This document shows positions 50,958-60,137 of a stretch of DNA of 64,000 bases, piece after piece. Both the position numbers and the translations under genes were made by a program. The notes beneath the pieces are model-generated. The model did not search any database. It worked only from the letters and a program-made list of their open reading frames with translations, and had not been told where the DNA came from. Origin of the DNA: Bradyrhizobium betae (GTDB lineage: Bacteria; Pseudomonadota; Alphaproteobacteria; Rhizobiales; Xanthobacteraceae); NCBI RefSeq assembly GCF_004123905.1, contig NZ_MZXW01000024.1, positions 124,001 through 188,000 of the forward strand, in the 5' to 3' direction. Each line of letters opens with the position of its first letter. The stretch's first letter is position 1.

Positions 50958-52166
50958 ATGAACAGCAAATTCCTGCATAAATTGTGCATTTCGGCCTTGA
51001 TGCTGGCCGCGGCACCGGCATTCGCCCAGGACACGGTGAAGATCGGCATCCTCAACGACCAGTCTGGGCCGTTCGCGAGCTATCAGGGCATCGGTTCGGT
51101 CGTCGCCGCAAAAATGGCGGTCGAAGATTTTGGCGGAAAGGCCGCCGGCAAGCCTGTCGAGGTCGTCGCAGCCGATCACCAGAACAAGACCGACATCGGG
51201 ATTGGCATTGCCCGGCGCTGGTACGAGAACGACGGCGTCGACGCGATCTTCGACATCCCCAACTCGTCGATCGCGCTTGCGGTGGCCGGCATGAGCGCCG
51301 AGAAGAACAAGGTCTTCGTCGGATCGGGCGCAGGAACGGTGCTGCTGACCGGCGAAAAATGCACGCCGAACACCGTGCACTGGACCTACGACACCTATGC
51401 CTACGGGCGCGGCCTCGGCAAGGCGATCGTCCAGCAGGGCGGCAAGAAGTGGTTCTTCATCACCGCCGACTACGCCTTCGGACATGACCTGGAGAAACAG
51501 GCGGCGGAGGCCGTGAAGGCGTCCGGCGGCGAAGTGCTCGGCAGCGTGCGGCATCCGCTGGGAACGGCCGACTACGCCTCGTTCCTGCTCCAGGCCCAGG
51601 CTTCGGGCGCGAACGTCGTCGGCTTCGCCAATGCCGGCGACGATACCATCACGTCGATGAAGCAAGCCGCCGAGTTCGGCCTGACCAAGGACCACAAGCT
51701 GGTCGGATTGATCCTCGGCATGAACGGGCTTCCCGCGCTCGGGCTGAAGTTCGCGCAAGGCGCGCAGATCATGAACCCGTTCTACTGGGATCTGAACGAC
51801 GGCACGCGGGCTTTCGCCAAGCGGTTCGCCGAACGCATTCCGTCGAAGGCCTATCCGAACGACATGCAGGCCGGCGTCTATGCCTCGGTCATTCACTATC
51901 TCAAGGCGGTCGACAAGGTCGGCAGTGCCAAGGACGGCAAGGCGACGGTCGCGGCGATGAAGGAGATGCCGACCGACGATCCGCTGTTCGGCAAGGGCTA
52001 CATCCGCAAGGACGGGCGCAAGATCCATCCGCTTTACCTCTTGCAGGTCAAGGCGCCGGAGGAGTCGCATTCGGCCTGGGATCTGCTGAAGGTCGTCGGC
52101 ACGATCAAGGGAGAAGATGCGTTCCGGCCGGAGAGCGAAGGCAAGTGTCCGCTCTCCAGTCAATAA
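50958..52166 (+). CDS. ABC transporter substrate-binding protein (Peripla_BP_6), possibly aromatic-acid type
   Basis: A 402-residue periplasmic protein with a signal peptide (about 1-23, ending APAFAQ) and the type I fold (VKIGILNDQSGPFASYQGIGS, DIPNSSIALAVAGMSAEKNKVFVGSG, WFFITADYAFGHDLEKQAAEAV). Family members bind aromatic acids in Rhodopseudomonas and relatives. It precedes the P450 gene by 18 bases, which suggests that it captures that enzyme's substrate. No permease or ATPase genes are linked. Confidence 0.9.
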   Translation: MNSKFLHKLCISALMLAAAPAFAQDTVKIGILNDQSGPFASYQGIGSVVAAKMAVEDFGGKAAGKPVEVVAADHQNKTDIGIGIARRWYENDGVDAIFDIPNSSIALAVAGMSAEKNKVFVGSGAGTVLLTGEKCTPNTVHWTYDTYAYGRGLGKAIVQQGGKKWFFITADYAFGHDLEKQAAEAVKASGGEVLGSVRHPLGTADYASFLLQAQASGANVVGFANAGDDTITSMKQAAEFGLTKDHKLVGLILGMNGLPALGLKFAQGAQIMNPFYWDLNDGTRAFAKRFAERIPSKAYPNDMQAGVYASVIHYLKAVDKVGSAKDGKATVAAMKEMPTDDPLFGKGYIRKDGRKIHPLYLLQVKAPEESHSAWDLLKVVGTIKGEDAFRPESEGKCPLSSQ

Positions 52167-52184
52167 GTGCTTCAGGAGTTCACG

Positions 52185-53363
52185 ATGACCGGCATCCCGT
52201 GCAGCCAAGCCGATCCGTTTGCACCTGATTTCCTGACCAATCCCTACCCCGCCTACGAAGCGCTGCGCGCGCTCGGACCGGTGTTCAGGCTCGAGCGTTA
52301 CGACGTGTGGGCCATGGCGGGCTATGCCGGGGTCGAGGCGGCGCTGAAAGACTGGAAGAGCTTCATCAGCGGCGAGGGTGTCGGCCTCAACGGGATGAAC
52401 CCCGCTTTGCCGAGACCGCTGACGCTTCAGATCGATCCTCCCGACCACGACAAGGGCCGCCGCGTCCTCGGCCGCACCCTGTCCCCGGGCGTCGCGCGGC
52501 GACTGCGCGAAACGTTTCAGCACGAGGCGGAGAAAAAGGTTTCGGAGCTGATCGACAGAGGCACGTTCGATGCCGTTACCGATCTCGCCGAAGCCTATCC
52601 GATGAAGGTCTTTCCGGACGCGATCGGCATCCGGCCAGATGGCCGCGAAAAGCTGCTGGCCTGGAGCACCTTTGTATTCGACAGCTTTGGTCCCGAGAAC
52701 GATCTGCTGGCGGCATCGCGGAAGGAAGGTCTCGCGGCGCAGAGCTGGATCATGGAATGTTGCGCGCGAGACGCGTTACAGCCCGACGGGCTCGGCATGA
52801 TGATCTATCAGGCGGCCGACGAAGGCGAGATCAGCGAGCACGAAGCAACCCATCTGGTGCGGCCGTTTCTCACCGCCGGGATCGACACCACCGTCAACGG
52901 CATCGGCAACACCCTTCTGGCGCTCGCCACGCATCCGGACCAATATCGCAGGCTCCACCACAAGCCGGAGCTGGCGCGCAACGCCTTCGAGGAAGGCCTG
53001 CGCTACGAGTCGCCGGTGCAGACGTTCTTTCGAACCACCTCGCGCGACGTCGAGATCGGCGGCAATTTGATCCCGGCGCACCGCAAGGTGCTGCTGTTCA
53101 TGGCGTCGGCCAACCGGGACCCCGCGCGCTGGAATAATCCGGATCGTTTCGAGGTGGAACGGGTTGCGACCGGACATGTCGGTTTCGGCGCCGGCATTCA
53201 CGCCTGTGTCGGCCAGATGATCGCACGCCTGGAAGGCGAGTTGATTTTTGGCGAGCTCGCCAGACGCGTGAAGACCATAGAGCTTACGGCGGAGCCCCGG
53301 CGCAAGCTCAACAATTCCCTGCGCGGGATGGAGAGCATGCCGGTCCGCGTGACGGCGGCCTAG
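52185..53363 (+). CDS. cytochrome P450, CYP199-like
   Basis: A 392-residue P450. The I-helix motif is AGIDTT (231-236), ExxR is EGLR (270-273), and the heme loop FGAGIHACVG has Cys341. The blocks DLAEAYPMKVFPDAIGI, SPVQTFFRTTSRDVE and GHVGFGAGIHACVGQMIARLEGE match CYP199A enzymes of Rhodopseudomonas, which demethylate 4-methoxybenzoate and oxidise other para-substituted benzoates. That substrate range is inferred. AGGAG precedes ATG 52185. No ferredoxin partner gene is adjacent. Confidence 0.93.
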   Translation: MTGIPCSQADPFAPDFLTNPYPAYEALRALGPVFRLERYDVWAMAGYAGVEAALKDWKSFISGEGVGLNGMNPALPRPLTLQIDPPDHDKGRRVLGRTLSPGVARRLRETFQHEAEKKVSELIDRGTFDAVTDLAEAYPMKVFPDAIGIRPDGREKLLAWSTFVFDSFGPENDLLAASRKEGLAAQSWIMECCARDALQPDGLGMMIYQAADEGEISEHEATHLVRPFLTAGIDTTVNGIGNTLLALATHPDQYRRLHHKPELARNAFEEGLRYESPVQTFFRTTSRDVEIGGNLIPAHRKVLLFMASANRDPARWNNPDRFEVERVATGHVGFGAGIHACVGQMIARLEGELIFGELARRVKTIELTAEPRRKLNNSLRGMESMPVRVTAA

Positions 53364-53394
53364 GCCGCATCACGCGGCGCGACGGGCGTGGTCC

Positions 53395-54111
53395 TCAGTT
53401 CCGCGGAGCCGCTGCCGCCGCCGAGCGCGCCGGACGCGGTGCGCCCGGTTCGGCGACGGGCGCTGCCGGTGCGCGCGAGCGCATGATCGCGGCGTCGATC
53501 TCGCCGATGACGCGGCGCTGGATCGCCTCGTTCTTGTCGATCGAGATGTGGCCGACGCCGGTGCCGCGCACGTCGACGTTGTCGAGCTTGCCGCGCAGGC
53601 CCGCTGCAGCTCGCACCGGCTCGCCGGGGCCATCGCCGATATAGATGTTGATGTAGCGCTCGGCGCCGGTCGACAGTTTTGTCTTGAACACGGAATCGAG
53701 ACCGATCGCGAGCTTCACGGGAACGCCGAGCTGATTGAGCTTGGCGATCATGTCGGGCAGCGCGGTCGCGCCCGAGGAATGGCCGACCAGGACGATGGTC
53801 TTGATGCGCCCGGCCCTGTAGTTGGCCGCGGCTTCGTCGGCGAGCGAGGACCAGGACACAAAGTTGGCGACGGTCACCGGGATGCCCTGCGCCTGGAGGC
53901 GGGAGCCGATCGTGTCGAGCCCGAGCGAGAAGATGTTGAGCACGCCGCGCAGCAGGTAGACATGCGTGGTCTGGGCCGCGGCCTGGCTCGGCGCTGCCTT
54001 GGCAGGGGCCGGGTTGATGGCAACAGCTGACAGCAGGAGCAGGCAGATCGCCCACATCCGGAGGGCGGGCAACTGGCTGGCGCCGGCGGTGTGACGGCCG
54101 TTCGGTCTCAT
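53395..54111 (-). CDS. secreted alpha/beta-hydrolase-like protein
   Basis: A 238-residue exported protein with a signal peptide (LPALRMWAICLLLLSAVAIN) and an alpha/beta hydrolase core. The nucleophile elbow is LVGHSSGA (Ser in GHSSG). It shares the pattern of the protein at 44111-45043: YLLRG-x-(L/M)-x2-FS-x-G(L/M)D near the start, then NFVSWSS/ NEFTICRW and ERYINIYIGD/ERFINIFLSD later, and HISIDK/HINIEK. It lacks the LysM tail. The start ATG 54111 follows AGGG. Confidence 0.82.
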   Translation of the reverse strand: MRPNGRHTAGASQLPALRMWAICLLLLSAVAINPAPAKAAPSQAAAQTTHVYLLRGVLNIFSLGLDTIGSRLQAQGIPVTVANFVSWSSLADEAAANYRAGRIKTIVLVGHSSGATALPDMIAKLNQLGVPVKLAIGLDSVFKTKLSTGAERYINIYIGDGPGEPVRAAAGLRGKLDNVDVRGTGVGHISIDKNEAIQRRVIGEIDAAIMRSRAPAAPVAEPGAPRPARSAAAAAPRN

Positions 54112-54399
54112 CGATCTTTTCCCTGGGGACATACGCTTTGCGATTGGCCGGAATCGTAGCCACGACCTGCTCGCAGACGCAACAAAGAGGCGCGTGAACG
54201 GCAAATCTTAGCAGCACGCCGTGACCATAGCGCAACACCCGCCCGAAACCTGCCACCGAAGCGCCTGTTTTGAGACCATTTTTCTCCGGCCAATTGCGAC
54301 CGGGCAAGGCCATTCCTATCTCAGGGCTCCGCTGACCCGCCTCCCCGCAGGTTCCAGCTTCCCTTCCCCTGCCATTGCCCCCTCAGACCTGCGGCCATC

Positions 54400-55319
<920 letters not shown>

Positions 55320-55323
<4 letters not shown>

Positions 55324-56081
55324 ATCACCGCGCCATCCGCGCCATCTATCTGTTCGAAATGGCACGCACCTGGCGCACGGTGCTGCAAAGCATCGTCTCG
55401 CCGGTGGTCTCGACCTCGCTTTATTTCGTGGTGTTCGGTGCTGCGATCGGCTCGCGCATCAGCCAGGTCGAGGGCGTCAGCTACGGCACCTTCATCGTGC
55501 CGGGCCTGATCATGCTCTCGGTGCTGACGCAGAGCATCGCCAACGCCTCGTTCGGCATCTACTTCCCGAAATTCACCGGCACGATCTACGAGATCCTGTC
55601 GGCGCCGATTTCTTACTACGAGATCGTGCTCGGCTATGTCGGCGCGGCCGCGACCAAGTCGATCATTCTGGGCCTGATCATCCTGGCGACGGCCGGGCTC
55701 TTCGTTCCCTTGCACATCCAACATCCGATCTGGATGCTCGCCTTCCTGGTGCTGACGGCGGTGACGTTCAGCCTGTTCGGCTTCATCATCGGCATCTGGG
55801 CCGACGGCTTCGAAAAGCTGCAGATGATCCCGATGCTGGTGGTGACGCCGCTGACCTTCCTCGGCGGCAGCTTCTATTCCATCGACATGCTGCCACCGGC
55901 CTGGCACACGGTCGCGCTGCTCAACCCGGTCGTCTATCTGATCTCCGGCTTCCGCTGGAGCTTTTACGAGATCGCGGATGTCAGCGTGGGCGTCAGCATC
56001 GGCATGACGACGGCGTTCCTGGTGGTCTGCCTCGCCGTGATCTGGTGGATTTTCCGCACGGGATATCGGCTGAAGAATTGA
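55320..56081 (+). CDS. ABC-2 type permease, YadH/NodJ type
   Basis: A 253-residue inner-membrane protein with six membrane segments (FLVVCLAVIWWIF last). The ABC-2 signature is seen in SLYFVVFGAAIGSRI, ISAPISYYEIV-type wording, and GGSFYSIDMLPPAWHTVALLNPVVYLISGFRW. The ATG overlaps the stop of the ATPase gene (ATGA), so the two are translationally coupled. Together they form a complete two-gene exporter. Confidence 0.94.
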
Positions 56082-56090
56082 TACCCCGCT

Positions 56091-56128
56091 GTCATTCCGG
56101 GCTCGCCACTCGCGCGCCCCGGAATGAC
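56091..56128. terminator. palindromic repeat between convergent genes (family F)
   Basis: GTCATTCCGGG and its exact complement CCCGGAATGAC enclose 16 bases. The element lies ten bases after the YadH-type permease stop and ten before the stop of the convergent Gly-rich gene, a usual spot for a shared terminator. A related unit is at 62533-62571. Confidence 0.7.
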
Positions 56129-56138
56129 GGCGATCAAC

Positions 56139-56462
56139 TCACCGATAACAATGGAAGCGGTGATAGCCGTCATAATAGCCGCGGCAGCGGTAATGGCGGT
56201 GATGTGGAATGCCGAACACACCCTCCACCGCCCCTACGGCCCCACCAACACCGGCACCGACCGCGCCACCAACAACGCCGCCCACGGGGCCGGCGATCCG
56301 GTTACCCTCATAAGAGCCTTCCTGCGCGCCGCGCACGATGCCCTGAGCACGGCCGGCATGCGGCAGCGCCAACAGCGCGAGCAGAATAGCGGCTGCTGCG
56401 AACAGCAGGCGGGCAGGTAAACCGGCCGGCATTGACGTGGCGGCGATACGGGCTTTGTTCAT
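56139..56462 (-). CDS. small Gly-rich exported protein
   Basis: A 107-residue protein with a signal peptide (LLFAAAAILLALLALPHAGRA), then a glycine-zipper stretch with repeated GGVVGG/GAVGAG units and a His/Tyr-rich end (HHRHYRCRGYYDGYHRFHCYR). Glycine zippers of this kind insert in membranes. Function unknown. ATG 56462 is preferred over TTG 56474. Confidence 0.75.
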   Translation of the reverse strand: MNKARIAATSMPAGLPARLLFAAAAILLALLALPHAGRAQGIVRGAQEGSYEGNRIAGPVGGVVGGAVGAGVGGAVGAVEGVFGIPHHRHYRCRGYYDGYHRFHCYR

Positions 56463-56775
56463 CTTCGATCCCAAGGGAAATACGGGGCTAACGGCGGCGG
56501 GTGCTGCCTGTCGGGTAGGTGATAATCAACGTCTGACGCGGCCAAATGGTTGCGCCTTTGTGACGAATTGTCGGCGTCGTGAACGCATCGCCGCTCGCGA
56601 AAATGTCAGCACCGCCGGCAGCCACGCGGCACAAAGCGGCCTTGCTTACGCCCGGCGTCACGTTAACGATGGCTGGGCGAGCCGCTGGAACGAAAGCCGG
56701 ATTGCAGGCATATTGCAGGCCGGGGGACGGAGAGCCGCGGCGCCTTGCACGAACAGGCCGGAGGCCAGGACTCAA

Positions 56776-57573
56776 ATGCGTTTCCAGATGCGTTCATATT
56801 TCATCGCTTTCACCTCCCTGATCCTTTTGAGCGCCGGCACCGCGCAGGCCAAGGTCGAGATCACCGTCGACAAGGACAATCAGCAGATGACCGTCGCCGT
56901 CGACGGCGTCGCGCGCTATCACTGGCCGGTGTCGACAGGCATCCCCTCGCGCGAGACGCCGGGCGGCGCATTCCGCGCCTTCCGCATGGAAGAGGATCAC
57001 TACTCCAAGGAATTCGACGACGCGCCGATGCCGCACGCGATCTTCTTCACGAAAGTCGGCCACGCCATCCACGGCACCGACTCGGTCGGCCGCCTCGGCA
57101 CGCCCGCCTCGCATGGCTGCGTGCGGCTGTCGCGCCAGAATGCCTCGACGCTCTACGCGCTGGTGCAGCAGCAGGGCGTGCTCAACACCACGGTGACACT
57201 GACCGGCTCGGCGCAGGTGGCGCTCGCCCGCAATCCGCGCGGCCGCAACCCCACAGCCGTGGCCCGCGCTCCGCAGCAGCCTGCCGAAGAGCAGTACGCC
57301 ACCACGGGCGATCCGGTGAACCTGACGCCACCGGCGCAGCCCGCCCGCCGCTACATGCCGCAGGACGACAATTACATCTATCCGGCCGACGGCAGCGACA
57401 CCGGCGCGCGCTATCCGGCGCCGCGCGGCGGCCGCCCGCTCTATGACGCGCAGGTCTATCAACAGCAGCAGCCGCAGCAATATTACAATCAGGGCTCCGG
57501 CCAGCAGGGCTATTACTATCAGCCCCAGCCCCGGCAGCTTTATCAGCCGCGCGGCTACTATTACCAAAACTGA
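56776..57573 (+). CDS. L,D-transpeptidase (YkuD domain)
   Basis: A 265-residue exported enzyme. Signal peptide about 1-25 (ending GTAQA), YkuD domain about 27-150 with the catalytic His and Cys in HAIHGT and SHGCVRLS, then a Pro/Gln/Tyr-rich tail (QQQQPQQYYNQG). It makes 3-3 peptidoglycan cross-links or attaches proteins to the wall. AGGA precedes ATG 56776; the longer frame to 56437 overlaps the start of the divergent Gly-rich gene. Confidence 0.93.
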   Translation: MRFQMRSYFIAFTSLILLSAGTAQAKVEITVDKDNQQMTVAVDGVARYHWPVSTGIPSRETPGGAFRAFRMEEDHYSKEFDDAPMPHAIFFTKVGHAIHGTDSVGRLGTPASHGCVRLSRQNASTLYALVQQQGVLNTTVTLTGSAQVALARNPRGRNPTAVARAPQQPAEEQYATTGDPVNLTPPAQPARRYMPQDDNYIYPADGSDTGARYPAPRGGRPLYDAQVYQQQQPQQYYNQGSGQQGYYYQPQPRQLYQPRGYYYQN

Positions 57574-57575
57574 TT

Positions 57576-58838
57576 CTATTTGAACGCGGCGTCGCCGCGC
57601 TCGACGATTTTTCGCGCAGCTTCGACGAAGGCACGGGCGACGGGTTCGAGGATCTCGGGCCCGGTCGTTGTGAGATCGTCCGACGGCGTGTGGAATGTGC
57701 GATGGCGGCCGGCCATGCCGAGGAAATTGGCATAGCCCGCCGCATGCACGTCGCGCAGCTCGCCGACCGCCTGCTTCTCCGTCACCAGACGTTTTGCCTC
57801 GACTCTGGCGAAGGCCTCATCGGTCAGAGCGACCGCGGATTTGCTCAGCACGAGATAGCGCTCTTCCTCCGCCCGATCGGTGCGGGCGCCTTCCGCAAAG
57901 GCATAGCACGCGTTCGACGAACCGAAATGAATCCACGCCAGCGTGTCCTTCGGGGCCGGCGCGCCGTTCTTCAGGAATAGCTCCATGCCGCCATGGCCGA
58001 TCTCGTGGCCGGCGGTGGCGATGAAGACAAAATGCGCCGGCCATTTCTCCGCGGCGACGGTGCGCGCCAGCGCGAGGAAATTGGCGATGCCGGGGCCGCG
58101 TTCACAGACGCACGTATACCAGCCAGTCATCGGCGTCGAGACGACGATGGTCGGCCCACGGCCGGTGCCGATCGAGGCAATGACGTTGCGGCCGGCAACG
58201 TCGCGCTCGTAATGGCCCTTGACGTCGAAGGTGACAGGCGTGCCTGCGGCGAGCGCGCGCTCGAACAAGGCTCGCGACTTGGCACCGACCACGATCACCG
58301 GCACCGGCCAGGGCGCATCCTCCTGCGTGACATTGTAGGCGAAGCGCTCGTCGGCGGGATTGCCGATCATCACGAGGATCGCCGCGGGCTTTTTCGCGGC
58401 CGCTTCCGTGATCGCTGCACGATGATTTGGGCCGAGATAGGCGCCACGGTCGAACGGCAGGTCGAGCAGAAGGATTTTTCCGGCGACATCGCCCTCGCGC
58501 GCCAGCGGCGCGGCGAGATGGAAGCTCGCTCTGTCCTCCGGCGGCCACCAGAACGGCGTCGCCTCGACAGACGTGCCGGCCGCCTCGGCGCTCGCCTGCT
58601 CGACCACGTATTGCCGGCCGAGCACGACCGCCTGGAAGCTGACGTCGAACCCCGCCTGCTTCATCCCGCCCGCGATCCAGTCGGCAGTCGCGCGGTCGCC
58701 GGGGGAGCCGAAACGATGCAGGCCGAACGAGGCATAGCGCGCGACGTCTTCGTGAAGACTGGCGCCGGAGAGCACATCCTTGGCTGCTGCTTGTCCGGCC
58801 ATGAGAACCGCCATGATCGCGATGATGATGTGCCGCAT
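57576..58838 (-). CDS. M28-family peptidase-like protein with degenerate metal site
   Basis: A 420-residue exported protein: signal peptide (MRHIIIAIMAVLMAGQAAA), a PA-like insert (LLLDLPFDRGAYLGPNHRAA, ILVMIGNPADERF) and the M28 core. The last metal His is present (RTFHTPSDDL), but where active M28 enzymes have HxD and the GADDN Asp, this protein reads VVSTPMTGWYTCVCERGPGIANFL, and the GEE pair is GHEIG. It may be catalytically altered. The stop is 2 bases from that of the convergent L,D-transpeptidase. GGGAG precedes ATG 58838. Confidence 0.83.
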   Translation of the reverse strand: MRHIIIAIMAVLMAGQAAAKDVLSGASLHEDVARYASFGLHRFGSPGDRATADWIAGGMKQAGFDVSFQAVVLGRQYVVEQASAEAAGTSVEATPFWWPPEDRASFHLAAPLAREGDVAGKILLLDLPFDRGAYLGPNHRAAITEAAAKKPAAILVMIGNPADERFAYNVTQEDAPWPVPVIVVGAKSRALFERALAAGTPVTFDVKGHYERDVAGRNVIASIGTGRGPTIVVSTPMTGWYTCVCERGPGIANFLALARTVAAEKWPAHFVFIATAGHEIGHGGMELFLKNGAPAPKDTLAWIHFGSSNACYAFAEGARTDRAEEERYLVLSKSAVALTDEAFARVEAKRLVTEKQAVGELRDVHAAGYANFLGMAGRHRTFHTPSDDLTTTGPEILEPVARAFVEAARKIVERGDAAFK

Positions 58839-58985
58839 GTGAATGGCTCCCTGTCTTTTTTTGAGGGTCAGTTTCCGCTTTCCGCGACGGCCGTCAACCA
58901 TTTGTCGACCACGAAGCTGGACGACCCCGGCAAGGATTTCATAAGCTCCTCCCTTCCCTTCCTCTCACTTGGGCTGCGAACCTTG

Positions 58986-59984
58986 ATGCTCTCACGTGCC
59001 GCAACAATCCTGACGGTGCTCTCGGTTCTCACTGCGGGACAAGCCATGACCTTACAAGCTATGGCCTTTGATCTCGAGGCGCATCGCGGCGGGCGGGCGC
59101 TGTTGCCGGAAAACACCCTGCCGGCCTTTGCCAACGCGCTGTCGATAGGCGTGGACACGCTGGAGCTCGATGTCGGCATCACCGCCGATGGCGCGGTCGT
59201 CGTGTCGCATGAGCGGGGGCTCAATCCCGACCTCGCACGCAGCCCCGACGGCAACTACATCACGCCACCCGGTACGCCCTTCGTGAAGCTGCGGCTCGAG
59301 GACGTCAGGACCTACGATGTCGGCCAGATCCGGCCGGACAGCGCTTACGCCAAGCAATTCCCCGAGCAGCGCGCTGTGCCGGGCACGCGCATTCCGACGC
59401 TGGAGCAGCTGTTCGCGCTGGTACGCAAATCCGGCAACATGCGCGTGCGCTTCAACATCGAGACCAAGATCGATCCGAACCATCCGGACGAGTCGCTCGG
59501 CCCGCAAGCTTTCGTGTCGAAGCTGCTGAGACTGATCGAGACTGAAAAATTCTCCGACCGCGTCATGATCCAGTCGTTCGACTGGCGGACCTTGCAGCTC
59601 GTCCAGCAGCAGGCACCGGCGATTCCAACCGTCTATCTGACGCTTCAGCGCGGCTCGGCCCCCACCATCGTCCTCGACCAGGCGACCAACTGGACAGCGG
59701 GTTTCAGTCCGGCCGATCATGGCGGCTCACTGCCGCGCACCATCAAGGCTGCGGGCGGCGCGATCTGGTCGCCCTATTTCGGCGATGTGACCGCGGCGCT
59801 GATCTCGGAGGCCCACGGGCTCGGGCTGCGCGTCGTGGTCTGGACGGTGAACAAGCCCGACGACATCGCGCGCATGATCGAGCTCGGCGTCGACGGGATC
59901 ATCTCGGACAGGCCGGACCTGCTGCGCCAGGTCGCCGGCGAGAAGGGAATTTCGCTGCCGGCGGGAACGCCGGTCGAGCCGTAA
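58986..59984 (+). CDS. glycerophosphodiester phosphodiesterase (GlpQ/UgpQ type)
   Basis: A 332-residue exported enzyme. A signal peptide (about 1-25, MLSRAATILTVLSVLTAGQA) is followed by a GDPD barrel: EAHRGGRALLPENTLPAF (catalytic His, with Glu in PENT), TLELDVGITADGAVVVSHE (metal Glu and Asp, second His), IETKID in the core, and VWTVNKPDDIARMIELGVDGIISDRP at the end. It splits glycerophosphodiesters to glycerol-3-phosphate and an alcohol. No strong ribosome site was found; the signal peptide sets the start. Confidence 0.92.
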   Translation: MLSRAATILTVLSVLTAGQAMTLQAMAFDLEAHRGGRALLPENTLPAFANALSIGVDTLELDVGITADGAVVVSHERGLNPDLARSPDGNYITPPGTPFVKLRLEDVRTYDVGQIRPDSAYAKQFPEQRAVPGTRIPTLEQLFALVRKSGNMRVRFNIETKIDPNHPDESLGPQAFVSKLLRLIETEKFSDRVMIQSFDWRTLQLVQQQAPAIPTVYLTLQRGSAPTIVLDQATNWTAGFSPADHGGSLPRTIKAAGGAIWSPYFGDVTAALISEAHGLGLRVVVWTVNKPDDIARMIELGVDGIISDRPDLLRQVAGEKGISLPAGTPVEP

Positions 59985-59991
59985 GCTTCAG

Positions 59992-60121
59992 TCTCGTGTC
60001 CCGGACGCGGTGCAGCGTGCAACGCTGCTCCGCAGAGCCGGGACCCAGATTGCCGCTAGCATGGGCCTCGGCTCTGCAGCGCACCGCTGAAGAAGCGCTG
60101 CGCTGCGTCCGGGGCACGAGA
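59992..60121. repeat. long inverted-repeat element (family E)
   Basis: TCTCGTGTCCCGGACGC (59992-60008) pairs with GCGTCCGGGGCACGAGA (60105-60121) with one mismatch; internal segments GTGCAGCG and CGCTGCG also pair. It lies between the convergent phosphodiesterase and spermidine-synthase-like genes. The opening TCTCGTGTCCCGGACGC is typical of a Bradyrhizobium intergenic repeat. Confidence 0.85.
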
Positions 60122-60137
60122 AACTTCTGCCGCGGCC

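Noticed and set aside
57993..58985. Long N-terminal extension of the phosphodiesterase frame
   Set aside because: It is antisense to the M28-like gene; the signal peptide begins at 58986.
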